DNA from: Stutzerimonas kunmingensis
GTDB taxonomy: Bacteria; Pseudomonadota; Gammaproteobacteria; Pseudomonadales; Pseudomonadaceae
Length of the DNA stretch: 64,000 bases
Assembly (NCBI RefSeq): GCF_002929225.1
Contig: NZ_PISM01000020.1
Coordinates: forward strand, 310,001 to 374,000
Direction: 5' to 3'
Each line of letters starts with the position of its first letter. The first letter of the stretch is position 1. A program made the position numbers and the translations under genes. Below are positions 41,938-49,801 of the stretch, one piece after another. Under the pieces are notes generated by a model, which did no database searches, had not been told where the DNA came from, and worked only from the letters and a program-made list of their open reading frames with translations.

Positions 41938-42814
41938 ATGGCTGTCAGCATCGATTTCGCCAGCGCGTCGGGTCCGGAGCCGCTTCCACTGGACGTGATT
42001 TCGATCCAATCGCAGGTTGTCTACGGATGTGTTGGCAACAGCATCGCAGTGCCCGTACTGAATGCCGGCGGTCTCTCCGTGGGGGCCATACCCACCGTCT
42101 TGCTCAGCAATACTCCTCACTACTCCACCTGCCATGGCGGTGCGCTTCCGACTAGCTGGTTCGCTGGCTACCTCAAAGATCTGGAAGCCCGGGACGCGCT
42201 GCGCTCGGTAAGAACCGTGCTGGTGGGCTATCTGGGCAGCACAACACAGGCGGCGGTGCTTGCGCGTTGGCTGGGCACGGTACTGGAGAGGTACCCCGAC
42301 ATACGGGTTCAGTTGGACCCCGTTCTTGGTGATGATGACTGCGGCATGTATGTAGAGCCGGCCATGGTCAGTGCCTTTCAGACTCATTTGCTTCGGTTCG
42401 CCCATGGCCTGACACCCAATGCATTCGAGCTGGCTCGGCTATCCGGCCGCCGTGTCGAGACCGTTGAACAGGTTATCGATGCCGCACGCAGCCTGCTGAT
42501 CGGGCGTACCCAGTGGGTCGTCGTCACCAGTGCCGCTCAACATGAGTGGCCAAGCGAACGTATGTACGTGGTGGTGGTGACGAAAAGAGTCTGCAGAGGT
42601 GATCGAGCACGAGCGAGTCAGCGTATCGCCCAAGGGCACCGGCGATTTCTTCAGTGCAGCTCTGGCCGCCGCATTGCTGCGGGGGTTGGAGCTTACCCAC
42701 GCCGTCAAGTTTGCCTGCCGCCAAGTCATTGATTCCCTTGCCCTTACACGCCAAAGCAATTCGGCTGAGCTGCGCTTGCCAGCATTTGGCTCCTCTCTCT
42801 TCGCCAAGGAATGA
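41938..42814 (+). pseudogene. pdxY: Pyridoxal kinase, interrupted by a frameshift
   Basis: Would phosphorylate pyridoxal with ATP. The first frame (from about 41938; [58 protein letters not shown]) runs to MYVVVVTK. The rest ([20 protein letters not shown], with the catalytic GTGD) is in the next frame. Removing one A from the run AAAA at 42583-42586 joins them into about 291 residues, the normal PdxY length. Either the gene is broken, the base is a sequencing error, or slippage occurs. The neighbours downstream, 4 and 6 bp apart, look intact, so a sequencing error deserves first consideration. Confidence 0.85.
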
Positions 42815-42818
42815 CTCC

Positions 42819-43079
42819 ATGCCCGTCTATCGTCTGAACATTCGCCGTGATCAAAAGCATCTAGGTCATTTTGAGTCCGATGCGCCATGGGCCTTGGAGG
42901 CCGTACAAGACATCGCTCAACGTCTGCCTGCGGCCGAGGGCTATTGCATCGAGATGCAGGTATCCGATGGCGAACGCCGCTACCTGGAGGTCGGGCCCAG
43001 CGGAATCCGAGTACTGGGTACGGAGCGCAGCTTCAGGCCCGTAACGCAGCGTTCAGCGCTTCTCTCGCCAGTGGAGTGA
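42819..43079 (+). CDS. Small hypothetical protein
   Basis: An 86-aa soluble protein not recognised (MPVYRLNIRRDQKHLGHFES, then ALEAVQDIAQRL). AAGGA lies 9 nt before the ATG. It sits 4 bp after pdxY and 6 bp before an aminotransferase gene, so it is very likely translated from the same mRNA. An alpha/beta composition with no cysteine pairs or membrane segment suggests a small accessory domain. Confidence 0.65.
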   Translation: MPVYRLNIRRDQKHLGHFESDAPWALEAVQDIAQRLPAAEGYCIEMQVSDGERRYLEVGPSGIRVLGTERSFRPVTQRSALLSPVE

Positions 43080-43085
43080 CGGGGC

Positions 43086-44303
43086 ATGGACGATCAAATC
43101 TCTCATCTGATGAATGCCTATGCCAGGCAGCCGGTTTACTTCACCCGCGGGCAGGGCGCCCGCCTTTGGGACACACACGGGCGCGAATACCTCGATGCGA
43201 TTGCGGGAGTTGCCGTAACCAATCTCGGTCACTCTCACCCTGAAATAACCGCCGCCATTGCCGATCAGGCGGGTCGTTTGATGCATACCTCGAATCTGTT
43301 CGGCATCGAGTGGCAGGACTCGCTCGGTTCAAGGCTTTGTGCGATCTCTGGAATGCGTCGGGCGTTTTTCTGCAATTCAGGCGCGGAAGCCAACGAGACC
43401 GCATTGAAGCTGGCTCGCTTGCACGCAACCCGCCGAGGCGAAGCCCAGCCGGTCGTGCTGGTCATGGAGAGCAGTTTTCACGGTCGTACACTTGCGACGT
43501 TGGCTGCAACCGGTAACCCAAGCGTACATCGGGGCTTCGAGCCGCTTATGCCAGGGTTCATGCGGGTGCCCTACGCAGACATCGACGCAGTCCGGGCACT
43601 CGCATCGCAGTTGCCCAATATCGTCGCTGTGCTGGTTGAGGCCGTTCAAGGCGAGAGTGGCGTACGCATCGCGCCAACGCACTATATGCGGGCTCTGCGA
43701 GACCTTTGCACGACGAACGATTGGCTGTTTATGGTCGATGAGGTGCAGACGGGGTTCGGGCGGACGGGGGCATGGTTTGGCTACCAGCATGCGGGATTGC
43801 TGCCGGACGTGATCACCTTGGCCAAGGGCCTTGGCAACGGCTATCCGATTGGTGCGTGTTTAGCCAGAGGTGTCGCGGCGGAACTCTTTTCGCCTGGTCA
43901 CCACGGTTCGACCTTTGGCGGAAACCCAATGGCTTGTCGAATCGGCTGCACCGTGGTCGATGTGATGGAGCGAGATCGCATACCGCAACGTGCGAGAGTC
44001 ATGGGGCAGCGCCTGGAAGGCGCTCTTCGCCAGGGGCTCGCGGGGTGTGAAGGCGTTGTAGCGATTCGCGCGCTCGGTCTGATGGTAGGCATCGAACTGG
44101 ATCGCCCATGTACCGAGCTTTTGACCTGCGCATTGAAAGATGAAGCCCTGCTGATCAGCGTCTCGCGGGAGCGGACGATCCGCCTGCTACCGCCGTTGAT
44201 CTGCTCCGAAGCGGAGATCGATGAAATAGCCGCTCGCCTGTCTCGCCTGGTTTGGCAGTGGTCGCGGCGCTGCGTCAGCCAGTGCGTAAGGGATGCGGTG
44301 TGA
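43086..44303 (+). CDS. Class III aminotransferase (ArgD-like)
   Basis: A 405-aa PLP aminotransferase of the acetylornithine/omega-amino-acid group: FFCNSGAEANETALKLAR, FHGRTLATLAATGNPS, VDEVQTGFGRTGAWF and the Schiff-base lysine in DVITLAKGLGNGYPIG (about residue 246). Family membership is certain; the substrate is not, since ArgD, AstC, GabT-like and diamine enzymes share these motifs. Its position in a pdxY operon next to MocR regulators suggests specialised PLP-dependent amine metabolism. Confidence 0.85.
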   Translation: MDDQISHLMNAYARQPVYFTRGQGARLWDTHGREYLDAIAGVAVTNLGHSHPEITAAIADQAGRLMHTSNLFGIEWQDSLGSRLCAISGMRRAFFCNSGAEANETALKLARLHATRRGEAQPVVLVMESSFHGRTLATLAATGNPSVHRGFEPLMPGFMRVPYADIDAVRALASQLPNIVAVLVEAVQGESGVRIAPTHYMRALRDLCTTNDWLFMVDEVQTGFGRTGAWFGYQHAGLLPDVITLAKGLGNGYPIGACLARGVAAELFSPGHHGSTFGGNPMACRIGCTVVDVMERDRIPQRARVMGQRLEGALRQGLAGCEGVVAIRALGLMVGIELDRPCTELLTCALKDEALLISVSRERTIRLLPPLICSEAEIDEIAARLSRLVWQWSRRCVSQCVRDAV

Positions 44304-44320
44304 GCAAGCTTACCCCGCAT

Positions 44321-44339
44321 CGCCGGATTCTCGCCGGCG
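44321..44339 (+). terminator. Weak hairpin after the aminotransferase gene
   Basis: CGCCGG (44321-44326) and CCGGCG (44334-44339) form a 6-bp stem 18 bp past the stop, followed by only a short T-containing tail. A terminator is possible. Up to 44561 I see nothing else in this interval. Confidence 0.3.
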
Positions 44340-44561
44340 TCTTGTGCCAGGGTGCTATGAGGCAACGCAGCCTGGCCCGCCGCCGAAGCTCGATACAAGG
44401 AGCTGCACTTGCCTACGGCGCTGAAGCGCATGTTAGATGTCGCAGGTCCGGGGTCTCCGCCGAGCTGCCAATGAGTACGGTCGGCTGGCTTAGCCTGCTT
44501 ACCGTTGGCCAACAGCGTTTTCCGGCGGACAAATGCCGCGTATCTGTCTCCGCTACACCCC

Positions 44562-44786
44562 TCAGCCCCTCGTCTGATGCGGGTCGGCACTGCGCGGGTA
44601 GGTGCGCTCCTCCTGGATGGTGCCGTCCTTCTTGTGAATCTTCACCGAGGCCGTTTTGCCTTCGAGGAAGGTAGCGGTCACCTGCAGCATCTCGTCCTTG
44701 GTCGCAGCGGTCTTCGAAGCGCGGGTCGCCCCCTGCTTGCGCAGTTCCCAACCGTTATCGGTGGCGTTGATGTGGTAGTTGTCCAT
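44562..44786 (-). CDS. DUF2188 domain protein
   Basis: A 74-aa protein with the DUF2188 pattern: YHINATDNGWELRKQGATRA, then SVKIHKKDGTIQEERTYP. These small proteins are widespread and of unknown function. GAGGAGGC lies upstream of the ATG. Confidence 0.8.
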   Translation of the reverse strand: MDNYHINATDNGWELRKQGATRASKTAATKDEMLQVTATFLEGKTASVKIHKKDGTIQEERTYPRSADPHQTRG

Positions 44787-44905
44787 GCGTGCCTCCTCTG
44801 ACGTGATGCAGGTTTAGAGGGCCGTCAGCCGGGGCGGTTCGCCGAGTCGCGCACTGGCGGCGTGCAGGCTGATAGCCTGTACGGCCAGCCCTCGCGGAGC
44901 ACCTC

Positions 44906-45463
44906 ATGCACACACACGCCCGATTGCGCGCCATCATCACGACCGACCCGCTGCGCATGCGGGTGCTCGATCTTGTGAAGGCGCTCGCCCTGCCGGATTG
45001 CTGGGTGGCTGCAGGTTTCGTGCGCAGTGCGGTGTGGGATCACCTGCATGGACGTGACAGCAGCCCGCTGCCTGCGGATATCGATGTCATCTGGTTCGAC
45101 CCCGACCGGCCCGACAAGGCGCTGGATACCGGGCTAGAGGCGGCACTGCGGCGCTCGGACGGCTCGCTCAACTGGTCGGTGAAGAACCAGGCCCGCATGC
45201 ACCTGCACAACGCGGATCAGCCCTACCGGTCGGCAGTGGACGCGATGACCCACTGGCCGGAAACGGCCACTGCAGTCGGAGTGAGGCTGGAAGCGCTGGA
45301 GGAGATCGAGGTGGCGGCCCCGCTGGGGCTGGACGATCTGTTCGATCTGATCGTCCGACCCACGGCGGCCTTTCGTGCCGGCAAGCGACAGGTCTATCTG
45401 GAGCGCCTGGCCGCGAAGGGCTGGTCTGAAACCTGGCCAGGCCTGCGCATTCTGCAGGACTGA
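44906..45463 (+). CDS. Nucleotidyltransferase-like protein (DUF925)
   Basis: A 185-aa protein with the NTP_transf_6 pattern: CWVAAGFVRSAVWDHLHG, then PADIDVIWFDPDRPD (candidate metal-binding aspartates of the DxD type), LNWSVKNQARMHL and YLERLAAKGWSETWPGLRIL. The family is widespread in bacteria and its substrate unknown. It stands alone. Confidence 0.85.
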   Translation: MHTHARLRAIITTDPLRMRVLDLVKALALPDCWVAAGFVRSAVWDHLHGRDSSPLPADIDVIWFDPDRPDKALDTGLEAALRRSDGSLNWSVKNQARMHLHNADQPYRSAVDAMTHWPETATAVGVRLEALEEIEVAAPLGLDDLFDLIVRPTAAFRAGKRQVYLERLAAKGWSETWPGLRILQD

Positions 45464-45484
45464 CCGGCAGCGCCGTTCTGCGGG

Positions 45485-45913
45485 CTAGATGAACGCCTGC
45501 CGCGCTACGCCACGGGGCAGGCGATTGCGCCCCGGCAGCTGCTCCAGGCGCTTCTGCCATTCGGCGCGTGCGGACAGGACTGAAGCCGGCTTCGCTGTCG
45601 TTGCGGGTGCAGTCGGGGCGGTCTTTACCGGCGCTGCGGGCGCACTCGCTGCAGTTTTCGCTGCCGCTGTGGGGGCCGTCGTTGCCGTCTTCGCCACGGC
45701 TGCAGGTGCACCCGCCGTGGTCTTCGCCGCCTTCGCGGCAGCCCTCAGTTCGGCGAGGCTCGGTGTCTTGCGTACAGGCTCGCTCACAGCCTTTTCCACG
45801 CTGCGCAGGCACAGCTTGCAGGAAACCTGAGCGGCATCGCCGGAACTGTTGAGGCTTGAGCCGGTGCGCCCGCATGCGACATTCCCATTGGGCGCGGAAT
45901 AGTGAATCACCAC
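45485..45913 (-). CDS. Ala/Lys-rich low-complexity protein
   Basis: A 142-aa protein with an N-terminal CxxC (VSCKLCLRSVEKA) and a long Ala-Pro-Thr-Lys stretch of imperfect repeats (TKTA/AAKTA-like, about residues 60-108), ending in an Arg-rich tail. The repeats look like the tails of bacterial histone H1-like proteins, but the cysteines suggest a small zinc or RNA-binding head. AGGAGA lies 8 nt before the GTG. The opposite strand is also open, so coding on this strand is likely but not certain. Confidence 0.55.
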   Translation of the reverse strand: MVIHYSAPNGNVACGRTGSSLNSSGDAAQVSCKLCLRSVEKAVSEPVRKTPSLAELRAAAKAAKTTAGAPAAVAKTATTAPTAAAKTAASAPAAPVKTAPTAPATTAKPASVLSARAEWQKRLEQLPGRNRLPRGVARQAFI

Positions 45914-45987
45914 CGTACTGTCTCCTGAATTTCGGGGCGCGGGATTCTACACGCCTGGTCCACCCAGGCAATGCCGGTGGTAGAAAC

Positions 45988-46971
45988 TCAGGGGGCAGCC
46001 GTCCGTGCGCCGACGCCAGCCGGTTGCAGCGCGTCGATGCCCGGTGAGGTCATGCCGACGAGGTTGGGCATGTCCGTACGGATGATTTCGGCGAACAGGC
46101 GCAGCTTGGCGGGATAGCTGCGCGCGTGCGGGTAGATGAGGTAGACGGGCAGGGGAGCGGCTCGCCACTGCGGCACGAGCTGGATCAGCCGGCCTTCTTC
46201 GATGTCCTGCGCAACCACCCAGGCGGAGCTGACGCACGCGCCAAGCCCTGCCAGCGCCGCACTGCGCAGGGCGTAGAGGCTGTCCGTGCTCATGCGTGGC
46301 TGGATCGCGAAGCGATGCGAGCGCCCGTCCGCCTGGCAGGTCAGTACGACCTCGTCGGTGTAGTAGGTCCGCAGGGCCAACCAGGGCAGACGCTGGAGTT
46401 GCTCGGTGGTGCTCGGCAGCGGGCCGTCGCCAGCCAGCGACGGATGGGTCACCACAATGCGCGGGACTTCGCCGAGGCGGATGGCAATGACGGACGGGTC
46501 CTCGATGACGCCCACCTGGATGGCGCAATCGATTCCCTCGGCCGTGAAGTTGGGCGAGCGATCATGCAATACCCATTCGACGCTGACGTTTGGGTAGCGC
46601 GACAGGTACTTGCCGAGCGGAGCGATCAACTGGTCCTGGCCGAAGGCGTGCGGGACCTGCACCCGAAGCGTGCCGCGCGGGTCGTCACGCGCGCCGAGCA
46701 GCTCGGCTTCCATCTCGCTCCAGCTTTCGAGGACCTGTCGGGCGAAACCGTAGCAACGCTTACCATCACCGGTGAGCTGCATGCGGTGGGTCGAGCGATT
46801 GAGCAGTTGCAGGCCGAGCGACCGCTCCAGCGCCTGCAGCCGGCGGCTGACCGTGGGTTGGGTGGTGCCCAGTTGCGCCGCCGCCGCCGAGAGACTGCCG
46901 GCATCGACGATTCTGATGAACGTGCGCAAGAGATCGATGCGATCGATGCCAGCCGTCGAGTAGTCGTTCAT
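45988..46971 (-). CDS. LysR-family regulator
   Basis: A 327-aa LysR regulator with the helix-turn-helix LSAAAAQLGTTQPTVSRRLQ (about residues 28-47) and a substrate-binding domain of the CrgA/DhcR type (RVQVPHAFGQDQLIAPLGKY, EGIDCAIQVGVIEDPSV). It is divergent from an MFS exporter gene with 97 bp between them; CATGCGCATG in that gap is a short perfect palindrome. Control of the exporter is the likely role. Confidence 0.88.
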   Translation of the reverse strand: MNDYSTAGIDRIDLLRTFIRIVDAGSLSAAAAQLGTTQPTVSRRLQALERSLGLQLLNRSTHRMQLTGDGKRCYGFARQVLESWSEMEAELLGARDDPRGTLRVQVPHAFGQDQLIAPLGKYLSRYPNVSVEWVLHDRSPNFTAEGIDCAIQVGVIEDPSVIAIRLGEVPRIVVTHPSLAGDGPLPSTTEQLQRLPWLALRTYYTDEVVLTCQADGRSHRFAIQPRMSTDSLYALRSAALAGLGACVSSAWVVAQDIEEGRLIQLVPQWRAAPLPVYLIYPHARSYPAKLRLFAEIIRTDMPNLVGMTSPGIDALQPAGVGARTAAP

Positions 46972-47068
46972 ACGTGTCTCGCATGACGGATCTGCAGATG
47001 AGGCTACTACAGCAGTCGATCATGCGCATGGAGAATGACCAGACACTGTTCGGACCAGGACCCTTCTC

Positions 47069-48280
47069 ATGACTTCCTCATATTCATCCCCGGCGCTCGC
47101 CAACAGCTCGGGTCTGCTCTCGTCTGGGCTTGTTCTGCTCCTGGCATCAGGCGCCGGCTTCAGCGTCGCGACGCTCTATTACAGCCAGCCGATCCTCGGT
47201 GTGCTCGGTGCGGAGATCCAGGCCAGCGAAGGCGCTGTCGGCATGGTTCCGATGCTGACGCAGCTTGGCTATGCGCTCGGCATTCTGCTCCTGGCGCCGC
47301 TGGGTGACCGTTATGACCGGCGCGGGATCATTCTGGCGAAGGCGGTGCTGCTCATGCTGGCTCTGCTGCTCGGCAGCATCGCGCCGGGCGTCAGTACATT
47401 GCTCGCTGCGAGCCTGGTGATCGGCCTTGCCGCGACCTTGGCACAGGACATAGTTCCAGCGGCCGCGACCCTGGCGCCCGAATCGCAACGCGGCAGGGTC
47501 GTGGGCACGGTCATGACCGGCCTGCTGCTGGGCATTCTGCTCTCGCGGGTCATGAGCGGCCTGATCGCCGAGCAACTCGGCTGGCGTGCCGTTTATGCGC
47601 TCGCGGCTGGCTCGATTGGCTTGATCGGGCTCGCCGCCTGGCGCGGGTTGCCACGGTTCTCCCCGACCACGTCGCTGGGCTACGGCGCCTTGCTCGGCTC
47701 CATGCTCAAACTCTGGTCGCTACATCCGTCCCTGCGCCGCGCGGCCGTTTCCCAGGGCCTGTTGTCCGTTGCCTTCAGTGCATTCTGGTCGACGCTTGCC
47801 GTCATGCTGCATGCCGATTTCGGACTCGGTAGCGCCGCGGCCGGCGCGTTTGGCCTGGCAGGTGCCGCTGGCGCACTCGCCGCACCCTTGGCCGGTCGCC
47901 TGGCCGATCGCCGCGGACCGGAGCGCGTGACACGCCTGGGCGCGGCCCTGACTGCCGCATCCTTCGCTGCCCTCGGCTTGGTCGGAGTGGTGCCGCCGGA
48001 GATCCAGCTGGGCGTGATCGTGGTGGCCGCCATCGGCTTTGATTTCGGCATCCAGGCGACCTTGGTCGCTCATCAGACCATCGTCTACGGCATCGACCCG
48101 CCGGCGCGCAGTCGCTTGAATGCTGTGCTGTTTACCGGTGTTTTCGTAGGGATGGCGACCGGCGCGGGACTGGGCAGCCTGGCGCTTGGACAATGGGGCT
48201 GGAATGGCGTGGTCGTGCTGGCGACCCTGGCATCCATAGGCGCACTGGCGGCGCGTCTTGTACGACGGGTTGCACCTTGA
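47069..48280 (+). CDS. MFS transporter (drug or metabolite exporter)
   Basis: A 403-aa protein with twelve predicted membrane segments. The N-terminal half has the motif APLGDRYDRRGIILAKAVLL (MFS motif A) and an early ATLYYSQPILGVLGAEI as in YnfM/NepI-like exporters. Substrate unknown. The divergent LysR gene is its likely regulator. A strong 14-bp hairpin follows the stop. Confidence 0.88.
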   Translation: MTSSYSSPALANSSGLLSSGLVLLLASGAGFSVATLYYSQPILGVLGAEIQASEGAVGMVPMLTQLGYALGILLLAPLGDRYDRRGIILAKAVLLMLALLLGSIAPGVSTLLAASLVIGLAATLAQDIVPAAATLAPESQRGRVVGTVMTGLLLGILLSRVMSGLIAEQLGWRAVYALAAGSIGLIGLAAWRGLPRFSPTTSLGYGALLGSMLKLWSLHPSLRRAAVSQGLLSVAFSAFWSTLAVMLHADFGLGSAAAGAFGLAGAAGALAAPLAGRLADRRGPERVTRLGAALTAASFAALGLVGVVPPEIQLGVIVVAAIGFDFGIQATLVAHQTIVYGIDPPARSRLNAVLFTGVFVGMATGAGLGSLALGQWGWNGVVVLATLASIGALAARLVRRVAP

Positions 48281-48298
48281 CCGCCACCGAGCTTGGCC

Positions 48299-48338
48299 GA
48301 TGCCGCAGATGCGCGTCGCTACGTGCATCTGCGGCATC
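48299..48338 (+). terminator. 14-bp hairpin after the MFS gene
   Basis: GATGCCGCAGATGC (48299-48312) and GCATCTGCGGCATC (48325-48338) form a perfect 14-bp stem with a 12-nt loop, starting 18 bp past the stop. There is no T tract. It may act on the MFS message or be a boundary element next to the island end. Confidence 0.45.
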
Positions 48339-48391
48339 TCCTCGCAAGCTGCTCGGCTGAATTGGTCGCCGGAGTATTGCGAGCTCAGCCT

Positions 48392-48434
48392 AAAACGAAA
48401 AAGGCCCGCATTTCTGCGAGCCTTCAAATCGTGG
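48392..48434 (-). repeat. Left 43-bp direct repeat (att-like, tRNA terminator)
   Basis: Matches 56122-56164 at 41 of 43 positions, in the same orientation. On the minus strand it contains a 10-bp stem with a GAAA loop (48401-48424) followed by Ts, a rho-independent terminator of the kind found after tRNA genes. Together the two copies bracket 7.7 kb of accessory genes. Confidence 0.8.
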
Positions 48435-48461
48435 ATTCGAACCCGAACCACTGATTACAAG
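48432..48461 (-). tRNA. Remnant of the 3' half of a tRNA, probably tRNA-Thr(TGT)
   Basis: Read on the minus strand, it has an anticodon loop CTTGTAA with anticodon TGT, the 3' anticodon strand TCAGT, and GGTTCGAATCC like a T arm, directly upstream of the terminator repeat. The 5' half and the acceptor stem are missing, so it is not a functional tRNA. A break at the anticodon loop is common for integrase target sites in tRNA genes. Confidence 0.5.
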
Positions 48462-48581
48462 GTATTTAGCTTTAATCTAAACATCAGCGACTTAGCCAGA
48501 CCTTTTCTTACGTTCCGCGTCCACTGAAAAGCTGCTGGGAAATGCCTTGCTCAGGCTTTTTTACGCTACGTTTCCCGAGGC

Positions 48582-48599
48582 TGATGTCATTATGATGTC
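48582..48599 (+). promoter_or_regulatory. Direct repeat upstream of the WYL gene
   Basis: TGATGTC at 48582-48588 and 48593-48599, 11 bp apart (one helical turn), lies 24 bp before the WYL start codon. It differs from the CGAC-N7-GTCG palindrome found before other island genes. It could be the autoregulatory site. Confidence 0.35.
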
Positions 48600-48623
48600 T
48601 GCCCTGCTGGAAGGGAGACGAGC

Positions 48624-49748
48624 ATGTACGAAGACGAGGGCAGGCCGCGCCCGGCAAAGATTTCCGAACGCCGCGATACCATTGCCGGGTGGATCCGCGA
48701 TGCAGGAAAGAAAGGGCTGACGGCCCCTCAGATCCATGCCCGCCTATTTGACGAGCTGGACACTGAGCTGACGATCAAAACGGTGCAGCGTGATCTGAAT
48801 TTCTTGCGCAAGTGCAAGCGCGCTGAACCGCAGAAAAATCCGGAACACGGTGCGCCGCGATGGCAGCTCGTCCGTAACGCGGAGGCGCTGATGCCCGTCC
48901 GCTCGAACGACACTAAGCTTTCCAGCGCTGATCTCAAGTCGGCACGGGTGGCGCTGGGTATCGTCATGCTGTACGAGCAAGCAAGCCATCTGCTTCCACT
49001 GGCTGCACTTAATGATCTGCGTGAGCACTACGAACGATCCAAACGCCTGCTTACCCGGTTAGCACCTCAGGAGGGCCGCTGGCTCGGCAAGCTGGTAACC
49101 GGCACTCAGCACGTTCAGCTGCATCAGGCTGTGATTGATCTGCAAATTCTTGAGCAGATCCAGCTTGCTTTGCTTGGAGGCTATCAGCTGGCGGTACGTT
49201 ATTTCGCCAGCAATCGGCAAGAAGAGCGTGATTACGAGCTGCATCCCCTCGGTCTTTCCTACCAGGATTCAAGCATTTATCTGGTATGCCACTCCGGCAA
49301 CCCTGATCGAATTCGCTGTTTACCGTTGCATCGGTTTCGCAAGGTTCGGCCCCTGGAAAGCCGTCTGAGCAAGGTGCCACAGGGTTTTGAGCTCCGGCAT
49401 CATGTGCAACGAATCTTGGTCGAGCCTGAACCGATAACACTCAAATTACGCATCAATGACCGATTGCGCCGGCGGCTGGATGAGAGCGAAACACCGCTGA
49501 CGCGCGAGCAGGTATTCAGCTCCCTGGGTGATGGTTGGCACCTGCTTGAGTGCAGCATTGCCTATAGCCAGGGGCTGCTGTGGTGGATTCTCAGCCATGG
49601 CGCCACGGTCGAAGTGCTCGAGCCTCCGAGCCTCCGATCTCAGGTTCGCCAAATCATGCGAAGCATGGCCAGCTTCTACCTCGACGATGTAGCCGAGCCT
49701 GTGGATTCTTCCCCGCTCTTACGCGTTACAAGGTGCCGTGCGACATAA
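48624..49748 (+). CDS. WYL-domain transcriptional regulator
   Basis: A 374-aa regulator with an N-terminal DeoR-like winged helix (about 10-75; ISERRDTIAGWIRDAGKKGL, TIKTVQRDLNFLRKC) and a WYL domain (about 200-250; YELHPLGLSYQDSSIYLVCH, then RIRCLPLHRFRKV), with a C-terminal extension. WYL regulators bind nucleic-acid or nucleotide ligands and often control defence or conflict loci such as BREX and CBASS. GGGAGA precedes the ATG. It is first in an island whose other promoters share a palindrome; control of them by this protein is inferred. Confidence 0.88.
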   Translation: MYEDEGRPRPAKISERRDTIAGWIRDAGKKGLTAPQIHARLFDELDTELTIKTVQRDLNFLRKCKRAEPQKNPEHGAPRWQLVRNAEALMPVRSNDTKLSSADLKSARVALGIVMLYEQASHLLPLAALNDLREHYERSKRLLTRLAPQEGRWLGKLVTGTQHVQLHQAVIDLQILEQIQLALLGGYQLAVRYFASNRQEERDYELHPLGLSYQDSSIYLVCHSGNPDRIRCLPLHRFRKVRPLESRLSKVPQGFELRHHVQRILVEPEPITLKLRINDRLRRRLDESETPLTREQVFSSLGDGWHLLECSIAYSQGLLWWILSHGATVEVLEPPSLRSQVRQIMRSMASFYLDDVAEPVDSSPLLRVTRCRAT

Positions 49749-49755
49749 GTTGTCG
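49741..49755 (+). promoter_or_regulatory. CGAC-N7-GTCG palindrome, site 1
   Basis: CGACATAAGTTGTCG overlaps the end of the WYL gene and ends 46 nt before the start of the 442-aa gene. In gene orientation it is GCGACATAAGTTGTCG, the fullest form of the three copies. Confidence 0.65.
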
Positions 49756-49801
49756 TGCGGATATGGAAAATCAGCCGGACGCATCCCCTACAAGGAACCC
49801 T

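Larger units (their letters stand above)
48281..48623. other. Island boundary interval
   Basis: This 343-bp stretch has no gene. It holds the 14-bp hairpin, the left 43-bp direct repeat with a minus-strand terminator, a fragment like the 3' half of tRNA-Thr, and the promoter area of the WYL gene. Confidence 0.7.

Noticed and set aside
48432..48461. Functional tRNA-Thr at the left repeat
   Set aside because: The 5' half, D arm and acceptor stem are missing.
49580..49801. Extended N-terminus for the 442-aa protein
   Set aside because: The extension overlaps the WYL gene and lacks a ribosome site; AAGGA lies before the ATG at 49802.
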